Positions 23,969-36,902 of a stretch of 64,000 nucleotides of DNA are shown piece after piece. The notes beneath the pieces are model-generated. The model ran no database searches, was not told the origin of the DNA, and saw only the letters and a list, made by a program, of their open reading frames with translations. The stretch covers positions 124,001-188,000 of the forward strand of contig QJNS01000038.1 of NCBI GenBank assembly GCA_004154925.1, in the 5' to 3' direction. The DNA comes from Monosporascus cannonballus (Eukaryota; Ascomycota; Sordariomycetes; Xylariales). Numbering within the stretch: position 1 is the stretch's first letter; each line of letters begins with the position of its first letter. The position numbers were made by a program, and so were the translations under genes.

Positions 23969-26204
23969 GTAGCCATTGTAAGCGGGTTTCGGCGTGTCCA
24001 GCTCATGGAACCAAGTAGGGACCCAAAGCTTGGCTGTAGTCTTTGGAGCTGGGTTAGTATAATTCTTTACCCTATTGGCGATGGTTTACTTTCTCACATG
24101 TGGCGGGCCGTGAACTACTTTAAGCTTGGCGGCGCTAATGTAAATCAGGCACACAACGCTATACGTAGCTGTCCTTCACATCTGCTGAAACGAAACCATG
24201 CGACTTTGTGGTGACGGTAGCGGTGCATCCTAGTATGGCTAACAGGCGCAGGAATGGTTGTTAGTATCAGGTCTCAATGCTGTCTCCTGGCAGGGGCTGT
24301 CATTTACTTCGTCGGTTAACACTCATCAGCCGGAAGAGTCGTCTCATATACGGCGGCGTTAACATCCGCATACATAATGTTGGTAGCCATATCAATTGAT
24401 CTACCAATCATTTCCCTCTAAGAGCTTGATAGCGATGAGTCATTTCTGTTCCTGGCATGTTGGTATGCATACGGGCAGGCAGGGCATACATGACGTCCTT
24501 GTTATCGATCGCTCCCAACTGCCCATTGTTGCATACCAAAAAGTCGAGGACATGTTCGGGCGCAGTGTTAATATTGAAAAGGGCTCCCCTTTAATGTGCC
24601 CTGTTGCATCAAGACATCACTGTGGATCTGATATCCGACGATCCATATCAACTGCTTCTACCTTCTATGTAGAGACATTCGAATGGTTCGTGATGTGATA
24701 CTAGGTATGTGGATGCAAGTAATGTTGGTAGTTGGTGCTTACCTGGGGACCGTGGGTAGATAGGCTGCTCCTTGTGCTTGAAAGCCAAGTGGAGCCGCCC
24801 AGCCGCTGTAGTCAACCATGCGATTACGTACCTCGTGCTACTAGGTAAGGCTGAGCACTGCACGGTATGCAATGTGGTGAGTATTGAAAACATTAGGTGC
24901 TCTTGGTAGCGGTTGAGAGGTCTGAAAGGTTCCTATGCTTCCAACCGATAGTAATGCGTGGAGGCAAATAGTGGGGGAGGTTCGATTCCAAGCAACGCTG
25001 ATGATCTTCGCTATTGTAGGTCCACTCCAATAATTCCAACTAACCTACGTTAGTCCACTCTATTATGACTCGTTCGGTTTCTTTGTCTTATCCTAGTCCA
25101 GCCTAGTTTCACCCAACTTACAGGTGGGAGACATGCACCCATAAATATAATGCCCAATTATTATTCGCATTCTTCACGCAAAGCAGAAATCATCAGACTC
25201 CCCACCCCTCAAGGTTCCGGAGCTCGACTCTCGAAGCTGTCAGACTTCTTCTTGACGCTCCCGCTGCGAACTCTGCGAGCTTAGTTCTAATGCGCTCACT
25301 TCATCAGAGATATACTCCATATTTCTTCGCTGGTGCGACCGGCTAGAATGAACCATTTACACTCGATAACTATCTAAATCTCGCGACCGAACCCCACCAC
25401 CGTATGGAAGCTGACCTTGTCGCAACGTTTTCTTTCCCGCCTTCGATTGCGCATCGGCCTCGGCTGCGGCCCGAAAACCGGCGCATGTGTATATAGAGCA
25501 CCACTAAAGTGTATCAGTTGATGGGATAAATACAGCGATACTGGCGATCGGATTGGACCCCGCTCCGCCCCTGCGAGACCATATCTGGCCAACTTAAGAT
25601 ACAAAGACAAGCTGCCATCTGTACGGGCCCGCATACATCGTTTCGCCCACGAGTACGTCTAGCCGTGTCGCCTTTCTTCTGGAGAGACTGCGGGATCCGA
25701 AACCTGTTCGAAAAGTGTATAGTCTCAATAAGCGCGCCTACCCAGATCGTAGGCTGTTATCCTTTCGGTTGAGGACCAAATACCTAGGTGCCCAAACGTA
25801 AAAGTTACGGGAAAAGAGCCGCGCGAGAGCGTTCTCTATATACATTTCAATCGGCCAACATACTTGGTTGTCATTTCGCAAGGGGGCGGTTTGTGCGCTG
25901 ATCTCTGGCCACCCAGTGGCTCCAACTGCACGATTCCCGCAGGCGGCTCCCTATCTCCGAGCGGCTGTTTCATAGGCGGAAGGCAGCCTGTACTCTTCAG
26001 CCGATCCCAGGTTACCCATTAGTCTCCCTGATTTCCCCCCTACCAACTGAGTAGGCGAACTAGGAGTTGGTTGTGACGAATCGTGGAGGCGGCCTCGCTC
26101 TTATATCATTCGACTTCCTCTAAGTCCGGCATACGTTCCTTACACCAAAGCGAGCAACCCAGATATTATCATCTTGCTTATACTTGCCTCGTCCGCCAGT
26201 CGAG

Positions 26205-29007
26205 ATGACCCCCACTCCTCCTTCCGCTGTGACCTCCTCCTCCTCGGGTCACTCGCCCGAGGAGCAGTTCCGGGTGGTCAGGCGGAGAAATCGGGTGCCG
26301 CTTAGTTGCCACCCATGCCGGACTAGAAAGTAGGTAGATCTGGACCAAAAGTCGACGATCCGATCTTACTGATAATCTATGCTATTCAGAGTGTTCCTTG
26401 TGCTAACGAGGTCGGCAGGTTGAAATGTAATAGGGGTCATCCGAGCTGTGAGAATTGCATCAAGCGCGGCGACACGCAGTCCTGTGTTTATGCTGCTCCA
26501 ACAAGCCGGAGGAAGAATCAAAATAGTGCCGGAGCTTCTTCCAGCCCTGATGATATGCAGAATCGTATTGATCGTTTAGAAGGTTTAGTGTTGAGTCTCA
26601 TGCATGGCGGTGCCAATATCGATGCGTCTTCTGCTGCGGCAGCCGCCGCCGCTACCGGCGCTAAATCTTCAGCCGCAGTCCCATCTAGTACCGACAGCTC
26701 ATCGTTTGCAAGGATCGAAATGGACGAGGATGGTGCCATAAGAGACGACGGAGAAGATAGCGATACCGACAACGGTTTAGCAACCTCCGTGGGCATCCTG
26801 AAACTCGACGCGGATAAGGGGAAGTCCATGTACATCGGCCAGGAGCATTGGCACACTTTGTTGTCTGATATTGCTGAGGTGAAGAACTTCTTTGCCTCGC
26901 ACAAGAAAGACCTCGAGAAGAGCTATGAAAAGGTCATGTCGTCAAAACCTGCGACCGCTCGTGACTCCCCAATCTTTTTGCTTTCGGCGCCACCAGCGAC
27001 GGAAGTGGAATTAAGAGCAGAGTTGCCCTCGAAATCAGCGATATTGACGCTGGTGTCAAGATATTTCAACTCCCTCGATGCAGCTGCCAGTATCATACAC
27101 GGCCCGACGTTCCAGCAACAGTTACGAGCTCACTGGCAAGATCCGTCAAAGTCATCAATCATGTGGATAGGCCTGCTGTATGGTACACTATGCCTCGCCA
27201 TGCTGAGTTATTACAGGGTGGGGGATGAGCCCTTGGAGTGGAAAGGCAGGTCTCTCGAACTGGCTGCCGAATACCGCTTGCGGACTGTGCAGTGTTTAGT
27301 TGTCGCTGATTATACGAAACCTGTCGAGTTCACCGTGGAAACATTACTCCTATACATTTTCGGAGAATACTCATCTCGATGGGACGCGGACTTGGGGTTA
27401 TGGCTAATCTCATCGATAATTACGAGAACTGCCATGCGACAAGGCTATCACAGGGATTCACGATGGTTTCCGTCAATCACGCCTTTTCAAGGGGTACGTT
27501 ACTCGACAGATCGGGATTTACATCCACCCGAGGGCCGCTTCTTATTGACATGTCCGTGCTACTAGGAGATGAGGAGGCGAGCGTGGGCCCTTATACGGAT
27601 GGTCGATGTGACGTTCTCCCACCAAGTAAGCTTCTGTTTCCATATTATAGAATAATGAGCCACTGACCATTTTGAAGGTATCTCTGCCTACCATGATATA
27701 CGACCATGATACGGACACCGAGCTTCCTCACAACATTTTTGACGAGGAGTTCGGGCAGAACTCGAAAGTTTTGCCTCCATCGAGACCAATCACGGAACCC
27801 ACCCCTATTGCATATCAGATCGCCAAGACAAGAATAAGCTTGGAGTTCGGGAGAATCCTCCAGACAGTCACGCGAGTCGGCCAACCTGTGACATATGACG
27901 AGATCTTGCTCCACGATCGAAAACTCCGCGAAGCCATGGACGAACTTCCACCCCATCTGAAGATGCAGCCGCTAGAGGGGTCACAAGACCCCATAACTCT
28001 AATAATCGCGCGGCTGAACATCAACATCTTGTACAACAAGATAATGTGCATATTGCATAAGAAACATATGATCCAAGCGCGGCAAAACCCACGCTATGCC
28101 CACTCCCGTCGTAGCGCGGTCGAGGCATCATTAGAAACTCTAACTCATTTCCGAAAGGTTTACCGTGAGTGTCAGCCCAATGGGCGTCTGCGCACAATGA
28201 AGTGGTACGTCCAGTCGACATCCCGGGACACCTTGCTGCCGACGATGCTCGTGATGTTGGACCTTCACCATGACAACCAAGCCGCTGTTTCAGGCCAGCG
28301 TCAAGACTCGCAGACCATGTACTTCTGGACACCAGAACAGCGCCGAGATATGATCGAAGCCCTCAACTGGGCGCGAGATATATGGAGGACTATCTCGGAA
28401 GACTCTGTAGAGGGTTACAAGGCTGCAAACATTATCGAGATCATGTTGGACAAGATCAAGAGCCCGGACTCGCCACCACCTCCGCCAGAAGTAAGCAAGG
28501 CCGAAAGCCTGTTTGGAACTTATGGCGAAGCTAAAATGCAACCCGAGGAGTCGGCGGCTATGACCTTGGGCATGCTCTCCGGATCGACCCCGAGTAACTT
28601 TCAATCACCCGGCGGAACAACTTATCCAAATCTCGATCTCGGCCTTGGGACGGGATTCTCGCCAATGTCCCCAGTCGACAGTATAAGCGGCGGAATAAGC
28701 CACAACGCTGCTTCGCCGTTCGCTATGTTTACGAATCCACCCAGTGGTGGTGGTATGGCGGTTGACCAAAGCATTGACTGGGTAAGCCTACCTTTCCCAT
28801 ACATCCGGCGTCCTTTACAAGCTGTGAACTGACATGGAATTATAGGATGCAATTGACAATTACGCTAATACTACCACCAACTGGGGACTCGATGCCTCTT
28901 CATGGGGCTTTTTCGTCTCTGAGCAGCACTCTCAGCAAGGTTCTTCAGCTGAGGATTCCTTCAACTTCATGAACACAGGGACGCCCGGGGAACCTCCCCC
29001 AGGCTAA
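26205..29007 (+). CDS. Zn2Cys6 transcription factor with fungal-specific regulatory domain
   Basis: Five exons: 26205-26329, 26419-27493, 27566-27625, 27678-28781 and 28846-29007, encoding 841 residues. Introns are 89, 72, 52 and 64 nt; all have GT..AG, with CTAAC or CTGAC branch points in three, and all keep frame. The first intron falls inside the zinc cluster, after R41, splitting the codon of K42. The cluster is C35, C38, C45, C52, C55, C64 (CX2CX6CX6CX2CX8C), preceded by VRRRNRVPLS. A short leucine coil follows (MQNRIDRLEGLVLSL, about 88-102), then an Ala/Ser and an acidic stretch. A fungal_trans-type middle region begins near LVSRYFNSLDAAASIIHG and includes GEMRRRAWALIRMVDVTFSHQ encoded across the small third exon. 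The Gly/Ser/Pro-rich C-terminus is probably an activation region. Expected to be a nuclear, sequence-specific regulator; targets cannot be told from sequence. It is the only clear gene in a GC island flanked by RIP-mutated blocks. Confidence 0.93.
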
Positions 29008-30850
29008 CGAAGGCGGGCGGCAATTCTCCATCTGTTGGTGGAATCTACATATGCCTAGGGAGCACTATGGCCAGAATCGTCGGGCCATTGGAACCGAGCG
29101 GGTCTACCAGAAGAGGACTCACCGCTGCATGCTGTTACTTGCTGATGACTTGTCGGATCAGTTATGAGAACACCCAGAAGGGAGTCCCCCCAGGGCGTGA
29201 GCCGGAATGGTCTTGGAACCCTACAAACTCAAGGTCGTTGAAGACACCTTTGGTGTATGTATAGCTGGCGAACTACGGTGAATAGAACCACACTCCTCTC
29301 GACCCATCTGCATTGGCCTGTATCTGAAGCGCTCAACGTCATGCAATCCTCGGGCAGACATCGTCCGCATGACCAGAGAGCAGAAGTGGCCAATTATCCA
29401 TGTTGTCCACATGTAACACTCCTCATGGGACGATAATCTCGTGCACGCGAGTCTTGGCAGAGAAGTAGCCTTCTAATAGCACCGAAGAAGCGGAATCGCG
29501 GATATAGGCGACAGTTGCAACACAAAACCCATAACGGGGACACGATCTAAAATAAACGGATATCTGATATAGGTAGTGGCTAACAGTATAGCACTCTGGT
29601 GTTCTACAGGCCGCCCGCTTATCTCCGGGTTGTCCGGCGGGTTTCAAACCCGGGGAGAGGGTCACGGGCCCGGATCCCTCCGTGCCGTATATTTCAGGGT
29701 TCATACGACTGGACCGACACCTCCACCCCCTACCCGGGGGGTTAGGGTTGGGGTTGGGGTTGGGGTTCTTGTTGGTGTTAAGAGCTGCTTCAAGTGGTGG
29801 CCTGTGTTCGTTAACTTCTGTAGGAGTAGATGCAGGTTATGAGTGCATTTCATTAGTACGGAATATCTATAATATGAATAGGGCTCCCTGTTATGGAGCC
29901 ACAGGTGTGGGGCATCCCAGCCACCCCACTTACAAGTCACCTTATATTCCCGACAACGCAACGGCGCACGCATGTCCCGGATACCTCAGCCCATGTTATT
30001 GTCCCGAGGCTGCCTATTACTGAAATGCGTCCGAGATATTGAATGAAACCTTACTTGGCTTGAACCGGCTAATGCGCCACAGGGGGCAGCCGAGCTGAGG
30101 TCAGTCCCCGCTGGAGGTCCACCCCCTTAATCACGCTGTTTCCGCGCCTCGCTTGGCACCAGCCACCTGCACGGCTCCGGGGCGGAGGTCCGGGTTGGTT
30201 GGTTTATTCGAGAGTTGGGAGCTTGGCAATCAGCAAAGGCGGGATAGCCTGCCGAGCGAGCAAGGACTTCTTCTCGTACAATCTACGTGGGGTTTCCAGT
30301 GCCGGTCGCTGGGTAAATAGACGACTGGAAGTTCGACGACCTGGTTGTTAGGTCTGCGGCTTCGCACGTTTACTTCACGCGACTGCACTCGTACCCTGAT
30401 GGCGCTCATCGGCTCAGTAGCAAGCTGAGTGTTTCCGAACGGCGGCAAAGCCCCTCCCCTACTCAACCTGACCAGTCTTCCCACAGCGCCCCGTGCTGCG
30501 TTATATCGAGATCAGAAGACGGACCGCGCCTCTATGTTGGCCTACGGTATTGTCACATACACATTCTCAGTTGGCTTGTTATCAAATGCACGCACACCCG
30601 GGAACTACCCATGGAGCCAGGGCCGGGGATCGACTGACGTGCCAGCCGGGCGCGGGCTAATACGGGGCCGTGCCGTTACCCTCTGGTAACTTGATGTGGT
30701 GGGGGCGTTCGGGCCAGGTGCGCCACGGGTGGGGTTCCGCAAATTCGGGGCCGTGGGGCGGAGGCGAGGCGGCCTGTGAGCGTCTATCGTACGATGGGAA
30801 AGTAAGTATATACACTAATAGATGAATTGAATCCGTGCGCACCCGTCAAT
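29008..30850. other. Normal-GC intergenic stretch
   Basis: 1.8 kb downstream of the transcription factor up to the second AT block. No convincing gene; open frames are short and featureless. Contains the telomere-like tract (29736-29767) and a small hairpin, GGGTTTCAAACCC, at about 29638-29650. Ends with a sharp compositional boundary near 30860. Confidence 0.5.
29736..29767 (+). repeat. Short telomere-like G-rich tract
   Basis: Reads GGGGG, one TTAGGG, then three TTGGGG units. TTAGGG is the telomere repeat of most filamentous ascomycetes; the TTGGGG units differ by A-to-G. An internal, single-site tract, not a chromosome end. Confidence 0.6.
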
Positions 30851-30859
30851 CCAACCCTC

Positions 30860-31168
30860 CCTCTCCCTATATTCTCTATAACTTTAATAATACATATCTT
30901 TATCAAAATACACCTATTTAAGAAACTATATATATTATAATTATTAAAAATTACGTAAGATCTGTAAAAGATAACGAAATAATTATGTAAAATAACGTAA
31001 ATAAAGTGGCAAAATTTTACTTATTATAAATAATCAATTTATACGGTACGTATAATTATATAAATATAAATACTTTATTATATTCGTAATTAAAATTTAA
31101 GAAATTTACTTGATTACTTATAATTAAAAACTTAATTATTATAACTATAACTATAAAATTCTTAATTA
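30860..31168 (-). repeat. LTR-like repeat, copy Z
   Basis: A+T-rich segment alignable with the right parts of copies X (39900-40224) and Y (49920-50310): shared blocks include AAATAACGTAAATAAAG and TATTATAAATAA. Left limit uncertain because the AT block starts here. A minus-strand purine run (AAAAAAAGATATTAA) flanks its right side, as expected for a 3' LTR of a minus-strand element. Confidence 0.5.
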
Positions 31169-31799
31169 ATATCTTTTTTTAAAGAAATATTCGTATAACC
31201 TATAGTATTACGATTAATCCGATCGATTTTAATTGCTTAAATAAAAAATTAACACCTAATACTTATCCGTAAAACTAGCGTTAAATTCTAAAATACCTAA
31301 CTGTTAATATAAAATAGATCTTATTATAAATATATACGTAATGCTTGATACGTATTTGCGTTTCTTAGTTATTTTAATAAAACGTTTAATATCTTCGAAA
31401 TAAATATAAATTATATCAAAAATTTCGCTATTTTAACGATGATTACGCAACTGTTATTATTTATTATTTAATATTTTTAATAATAATTTCGATAATCGTT
31501 ATGATCTTATCGTTAATTCTTTCTTAATAACTTAAAAATTGTGTTTATATTTGTAAAAATAATTTAATAACGTTAAAAATACCTTTTTTAATAAAATATT
31601 CCATGATTTCATTAATATTCTTTAAAATGTGAATATATTATTATTACTATCATTATTATTTTTAACCGTAATATTAATTTTAATTACGTTAAAATTAATT
31701 GAATACAAATTAAAATATTTTATTTTTTGTAAAACGTCACGGCGCTGTACGTCTTTTAGATTCTTAGAGATAATCTGTTATTTTATAATAAAAGAAAAA

Positions 31800-31895
31800 A
31801 GAATCTATCTAGCAAGCGCGTAGCGCTTGCATATATATAACAAAACGGCGGCGTAGAAGAGCCGCTTTGCTAGTGCCGTAGCACAAAATATTTAT
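31800..31895. repeat. Small GC-preserved hairpin segment
   Basis: About 90 bp of higher GC inside the AT block, containing a near-perfect hairpin GCAAGCGC-GTA-GCGCTTGC, then TATATATAA and CGGCGG/CCGC-type inverted blocks. Probably a fragment of another LTR; no partner copy seen in the window. Confidence 0.4.
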
Positions 31896-31979
31896 TACTA
31901 TTATTATTAATATAACCTCTAAGGTTATAATATTTAATAACTAAAATAATTTTCTTAACAGATATAATATTATCGTATG

Positions 31980-32146
31980 TATAAGGGGCTGCATACGCAG
32001 TAGCTAAGGATATGAGCCACAACAGGTCTATTGAGAAATCTAGGGAACAGCTAAGAAGATGCGTGGAAGCAGCTAGCTATATATATACAGGAGTCACGGG
32101 ATTAGCGCTACGCTAATCCCTCCACTAGGGCCCTTGGCCCGTGACA
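31980..32146 (-). mobile_element. Solo 167-bp LTR of the TRIM-like family
   Basis: Exactly the same length as the LTRs at 15907 and 17253 and the least mutated of the three. Perfect TSD GTATG at 31975-31979 and 32147-32151. No partner LTR nearby, so a solo LTR left by recombination, located 14.5 kb from the intact pair and in the other AT block. Confidence 0.92.
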
Positions 32147-34609
32147 GTATGTTTCGTTTTTTTTAAACTTTATAAACTCGTTCTACAGTATTTCGAACAG
32201 ATTTTAAATACGAGTATTTCGTAAAAGTTTTCAACGTAAATTTGTTAAGAAATTCATCGATTTCCTTAATTACTTTGTCGAAAAACCAAACGTTTTTACC
32301 GTATTCGTTACATATTCGAATATAATAAACGGCCAAACCGATTTTTTAGTTTTTTCGTTATAATATTTGTGTTTTGCCGTTATTAATAAGAAACAAATAA
32401 AATTAACTTAATTTTCGTTTGGTTAAATAAAAAACTAATATTATTAAGCAAAAAAAAGGTTTTTTAAAAAATATTTTAAAAAAAAAACTTTTTTTTCTTA
32501 TCGAGATTAATTTTTTAATTTGAATAATTTTATTAGTATAAAAAGGTTTAACGAATATTTCACTTTATTAATAGAAGTTTCGAAAAAAGAGTTTAAGAAT
32601 TTGTTGATAGAGATAATTTTATGAGTACGAATAATTATAACAGTTTTTATTACTTTGTTATCAGAATTATTCAATGCAAGATTGTTTTGAAAATATTGTT
32701 ATTTTTATTATTTTATTTATTAAAGTTATTAAACTCGGACCGTTTAAAAAGGAATATGTTAATTATCGTAAATATTTATTTTTTCGTGAAGTTTATTATA
32801 ACTTTAACGAAATCGGCCCGACCTACGTTTTTAAATATTATTTTATTAGTTTTTTAAATAACAAAGAAATTATTTATATTTTTTTGAAAAAATTATTAAA
32901 ACCCGTTTTTCGTCGTCCTTATTATTTACTTTAAGCTAAAAACTATAACGTTATTATTATCTATATAAACGACGGTTTTAATTAGATATTTAACCGAAAC
33001 GGTTTTTTTAATAAATATAATCGAATTATTGGAATTAATAATATTTTATTATTTTAGCTATTATTATGAGTTTTCGTATTGTTCGCGTTATATTTATTTT
33101 CTATATCTATAAGTTCATTTAATTAAAACATTTATATAAATTTTAAAATAACCAATAAATAAGTATTAGAACAATGTTTTTAATATTTCTTTTACTAAAT
33201 ATAACGAAACATCTTTTATATCGAACGTTATAAAATAATAAAATAAGCAAATCTTTTATTAAATGTAATAGCAAAAACGGTGTAGAAAGAATAAATTACT
33301 TTTTTAAACAAAGTTAATTAAAAACTTAAAAAACAATAAAGTTTTCAATAAAAACGCATTTTTAAATATATAATTGTTTTTAAATATCGACGATCGTATT
33401 ATCTAAATAACGTAAAATTTCTTAAATATATATTAACAGTTAATTATAATTTATAATTTATAATATAAGTTTTATTACCATTTTTCGAATCAAATAAAAT
33501 AATGTAATAAAATTATATATACGCATATTATTAACAAAAAAACGTCAAAGAAATATAAATATTATTTTTATTATAATTCTTTAGTAAAAAAAAATTCAAT
33601 TACGTATTTATTATCTAGTATTTGAGTTTTATTAAGGTAAATTAAGTTTTTTTAATATTTGACAGGCTAATTCATTAACTATTTTATTTCGTATTAGATA
33701 ATTATTTTATTAATTACAACGAAAAAATTCTTTTTAAAACGTTATTTATTACTTTTAGCTCTATAACTTATTTATTGAACGAAATATTTGAAGAATAGAT
33801 TTTTTTCTAATATTAATAAATTTTACAGTTAACGATATAGTCGATTTTCTATTTTTATTTATTACCGTTTAAGTCTAGAAGGTTGGATTTAAACGTTTTT
33901 TATTAAACGGAAATTTTTCTTATTTTAATTTATAAAGTTAAATTACCTATATAATAGAAGAAGATTTTGAAGTATGAAGGACATTTAATTAATTAATAAA
34001 CAATACTTTTAATATGCATTAAAATATTTATTTTTATTTTTTTAAAATTCTATTAAAATATATTGATTATTATATTTATTTAGAGAATATAGTAATAATA
34101 TCCTTTAAATAAGGCGTTGTTCGAACGTAAATTTCTTTATAATATTTATTATATCGTTTAAGATATAATTTCCTTTTTTTTCTTTTAATATATTTATCGT
34201 TTTTCTTAATTAAAAACTAAGTAATAATCTTTTAAATAATTTACTTATTATAACGATTAACAGATTATTTAGGTAATAATATTAAGTATATATTATATTA
34301 TATCATAGAACTTTAGAATTAATATTAATACAAATATATATAGTAACTTTTATAATTTAATCTTTCTTTTCGATAAACTCTTAATTTATTAATAATATAT
34401 AGTTAAAAAAACTATTTTAATTTCTAAGACGTAGAAGATTTTCTTTTATTAAATCAACGTAAACTTTAAATTTTTATTATTAATAATCGTAATTAATAAT
34501 TCTTAATTGCAAAATTGTAATATCTTTACAGTTATAATTATTTAATATTTAGTTATATATTATAGACTATCTAATATTAATAAGGTTTTTTGATTAATTT
34601 GTATAAAAT

Positions 34610-34728
34610 TGTAATAATATGTATAGCTAGTTCTTATAAAGTGAAATAGGATGTCCAAATCCTAATTAGGGTTTGGAATTGCTAATCTTTTAGTATTGTA
34701 GTTAGCGTCGCACCCTTATTACCTTGTA
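34610..34728 (+). mobile_element. 119-bp LTR-like element, copy A
   Basis: Same family as 36784, 39630 and 47364. Shares the core TAGCTAGTTCTTATAAAGTG and the inverted block CCAAATCC...GGGTTTGG. Flanks AAAAT/AAAAG match at four of five positions. Confidence 0.75.
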
Positions 34729-36783
34729 AAAAGTATATATAAGTTATTTAAAAAATGTTATTTAAAGTTGTTTTCGATATATTCGACATGGAATATGTAA
34801 TTATAGTACAGAACCATAATTCAATTATTAATAAAAATAATAATTTTTTCAATAATCTATTTCGTTTAACTTAGTTTTATTGATAAAGCAAATAAAAATT
34901 AAAATATTTTGAAATTTCATAATATTTCTTTGTATTATAAATGTTATGCAAATTTTGATTTATACAGTTTTTATTTAAAACATATTTTTATCGTTAATAA
35001 ATTTTAATAAATTTTAATATAAATATAAAAAACATATAACTTTTGATAACCGTTAAGTCTAATATAATTAAAAAGATTATTTTGTAAGTCGAACAGTTTA
35101 TATCGTTATTTTTTGCGATTATATATTTTTACTTTTTATTATAAGATATATACGTCTTTATATTAATTATTTATATTATACTACTCCATAATATACGTTT
35201 TAAAAAAGATTTTAAAATTTAAATAACTTAAAAAATAAAATTTCCCTTTTATAGGAAATATTAAACCTTAATATTATTTTATACATTATTTAATTCGTTC
35301 GATCATTTTAAGTTTATTATCTTTTAGTTTGTAATTGTTATCAGCAAGCGAAATAACGCATTTAATATTACGTGAAATCTTTCCCAAAATACTATACTTT
35401 TTATTAGAATTATAAAAGATAATTAATAATATTAATTAAAAATAAATGTAATTAAACGAAAATTTATATATTTTTATATTTTTATATCAACTTTATTATT
35501 TTCTTAAATTAATCCATATTTTTCGCTTATAAAAAGTGAAGTTTAATATAAATAAAATAAATTTATTTATTATTTTAAATATATATATTAAGTATATTGT
35601 ATTTATTATATATATTCATTAACTAAAGAAGTTATAACACCGTATTTCTTTTTACAAATGTTTATTTTAAAAACAAACGTTTATCTATTTAATAATAATA
35701 AATAATATATTAAGAATGTCAACAACTTTAAAGTATTTTAGAAATGTATTTCTATAAAGGTAAATTCAATTTTAAAAATATATATATAATTTGTTTATCT
35801 TTACACCTTAATTAATAAAGCTTTGGAAATTTTAAGTTTTGTTAATACCGTGACTTTTTTGAGTTTTAGAATATGCTATTTTTATATTATACTAGATAAA
35901 TACTTTGACATAATTAAATTATTATAATATATAGATATTTAAAAAATATTCAATAATTATTTGTTTTAAAACTTTTATTTTAGTTTATATTATAATTCAA
36001 TAAACGGATTATTAGCAAATCGATAAAGAATTTTCTTGCGTTAATATAGAATTACGTTTTATTTAATATATTTAGTATAATATATAAATATTTTATATAT
36101 TCGTTAACGTTAATACTAAAAACAATAATATCGTTAGTATAAATATAAATAAAACATTTATATACAAAAATAATTTATTTTTAAATTGTTAAATAAACAT
36201 AAAGAAATTATATAACTTATTAATACTATGTTAAACTTTTTGAATTTTCGAAAATTAAGAAATTATTATACGGCTTAGGTATTCTATATAAAAATAATTT
36301 AAAAAATTCACTATGTCCAAAAAGTTAAATTATATTTTAATAATTATATTATTTATAATATAATTATAATAAGATCATGGATATATATCGAGTATAATAA
36401 TTTTATTTAAAGCTTATACGATAATTATTACGTAATTTCTATTTTATATTTATTGTTTATTTTTCTTATATAACAAAAGCTGGAATTGTTATTAAGGAAA
36501 GTTGGTTTTAAAAAGATATTTTCTTTTAATCATATAATACGTCGTATTTTATATTAAAAATTAATCAATTTTAAGATTTAATAAATATATTTTAATCTGT
36601 ATAAATGATTTTTATTATTTTTTTAATTAAATCGAGACGTATTTTATATATTTCAAGTTTTAATATTATATCTTTATTTCGAATAATAGTATAATTACCA
36701 ATTAATTAACGTACTTGATTATTTATTAAAAATTATAATTTAGTTGACGAGATATTTATTAGTTTTATAATATCGTATAAAGA

Positions 36784-36902
36784 TGTAAGGTAACAAGGAT
36801 GCGACGCTAGCGACAATACTAAAAGATCAGCAATTCCAAACTCCAATTGGAGTTTGGGCACCCTAATCCACCTTATAAGGACTAGCTATGTATATCATCA
36901 CA
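36784..36902 (-). mobile_element. 119-bp LTR-like element, copy B (inverted)
   Basis: Opposite orientation to the other three copies. Perfect TSD AAAGA at 36779-36783 and 36903-36907. Ends are TGTAAGG and CATCACA on the plus strand, i.e. TGTGATG...CCTTACA in family orientation. The centre is a near-perfect palindrome around CCAATTGG. Confidence 0.88.

Larger units (their letters stand above)
21791..26204. other. Normal-GC stretch with few recognisable genes
   Basis: 4.4 kb of ordinary base composition between the first AT block and the transcription factor gene. Open frames are short and mostly lack any protein signature. Two weak candidates are listed separately (22730-23070 minus; 23546-23968 plus). 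25100-26200, upstream of the regulator, probably includes its promoter and 5' UTR. No tRNA, rRNA or transposon motif recognised. Confidence 0.45.

Noticed and set aside
24980..25000. GGTTCGATTCC, a tRNA B-box-like string
   Set aside because: The T-stem does not pair and no D-arm, anticodon arm or acceptor stem can be built around it.
36010..36165. Ty1/copia reverse transcriptase
   Set aside because: The YxDD block at first looked copia-like, but the sequence after it (LYINARKFFIDL...IRLL) fits gypsy pol better.
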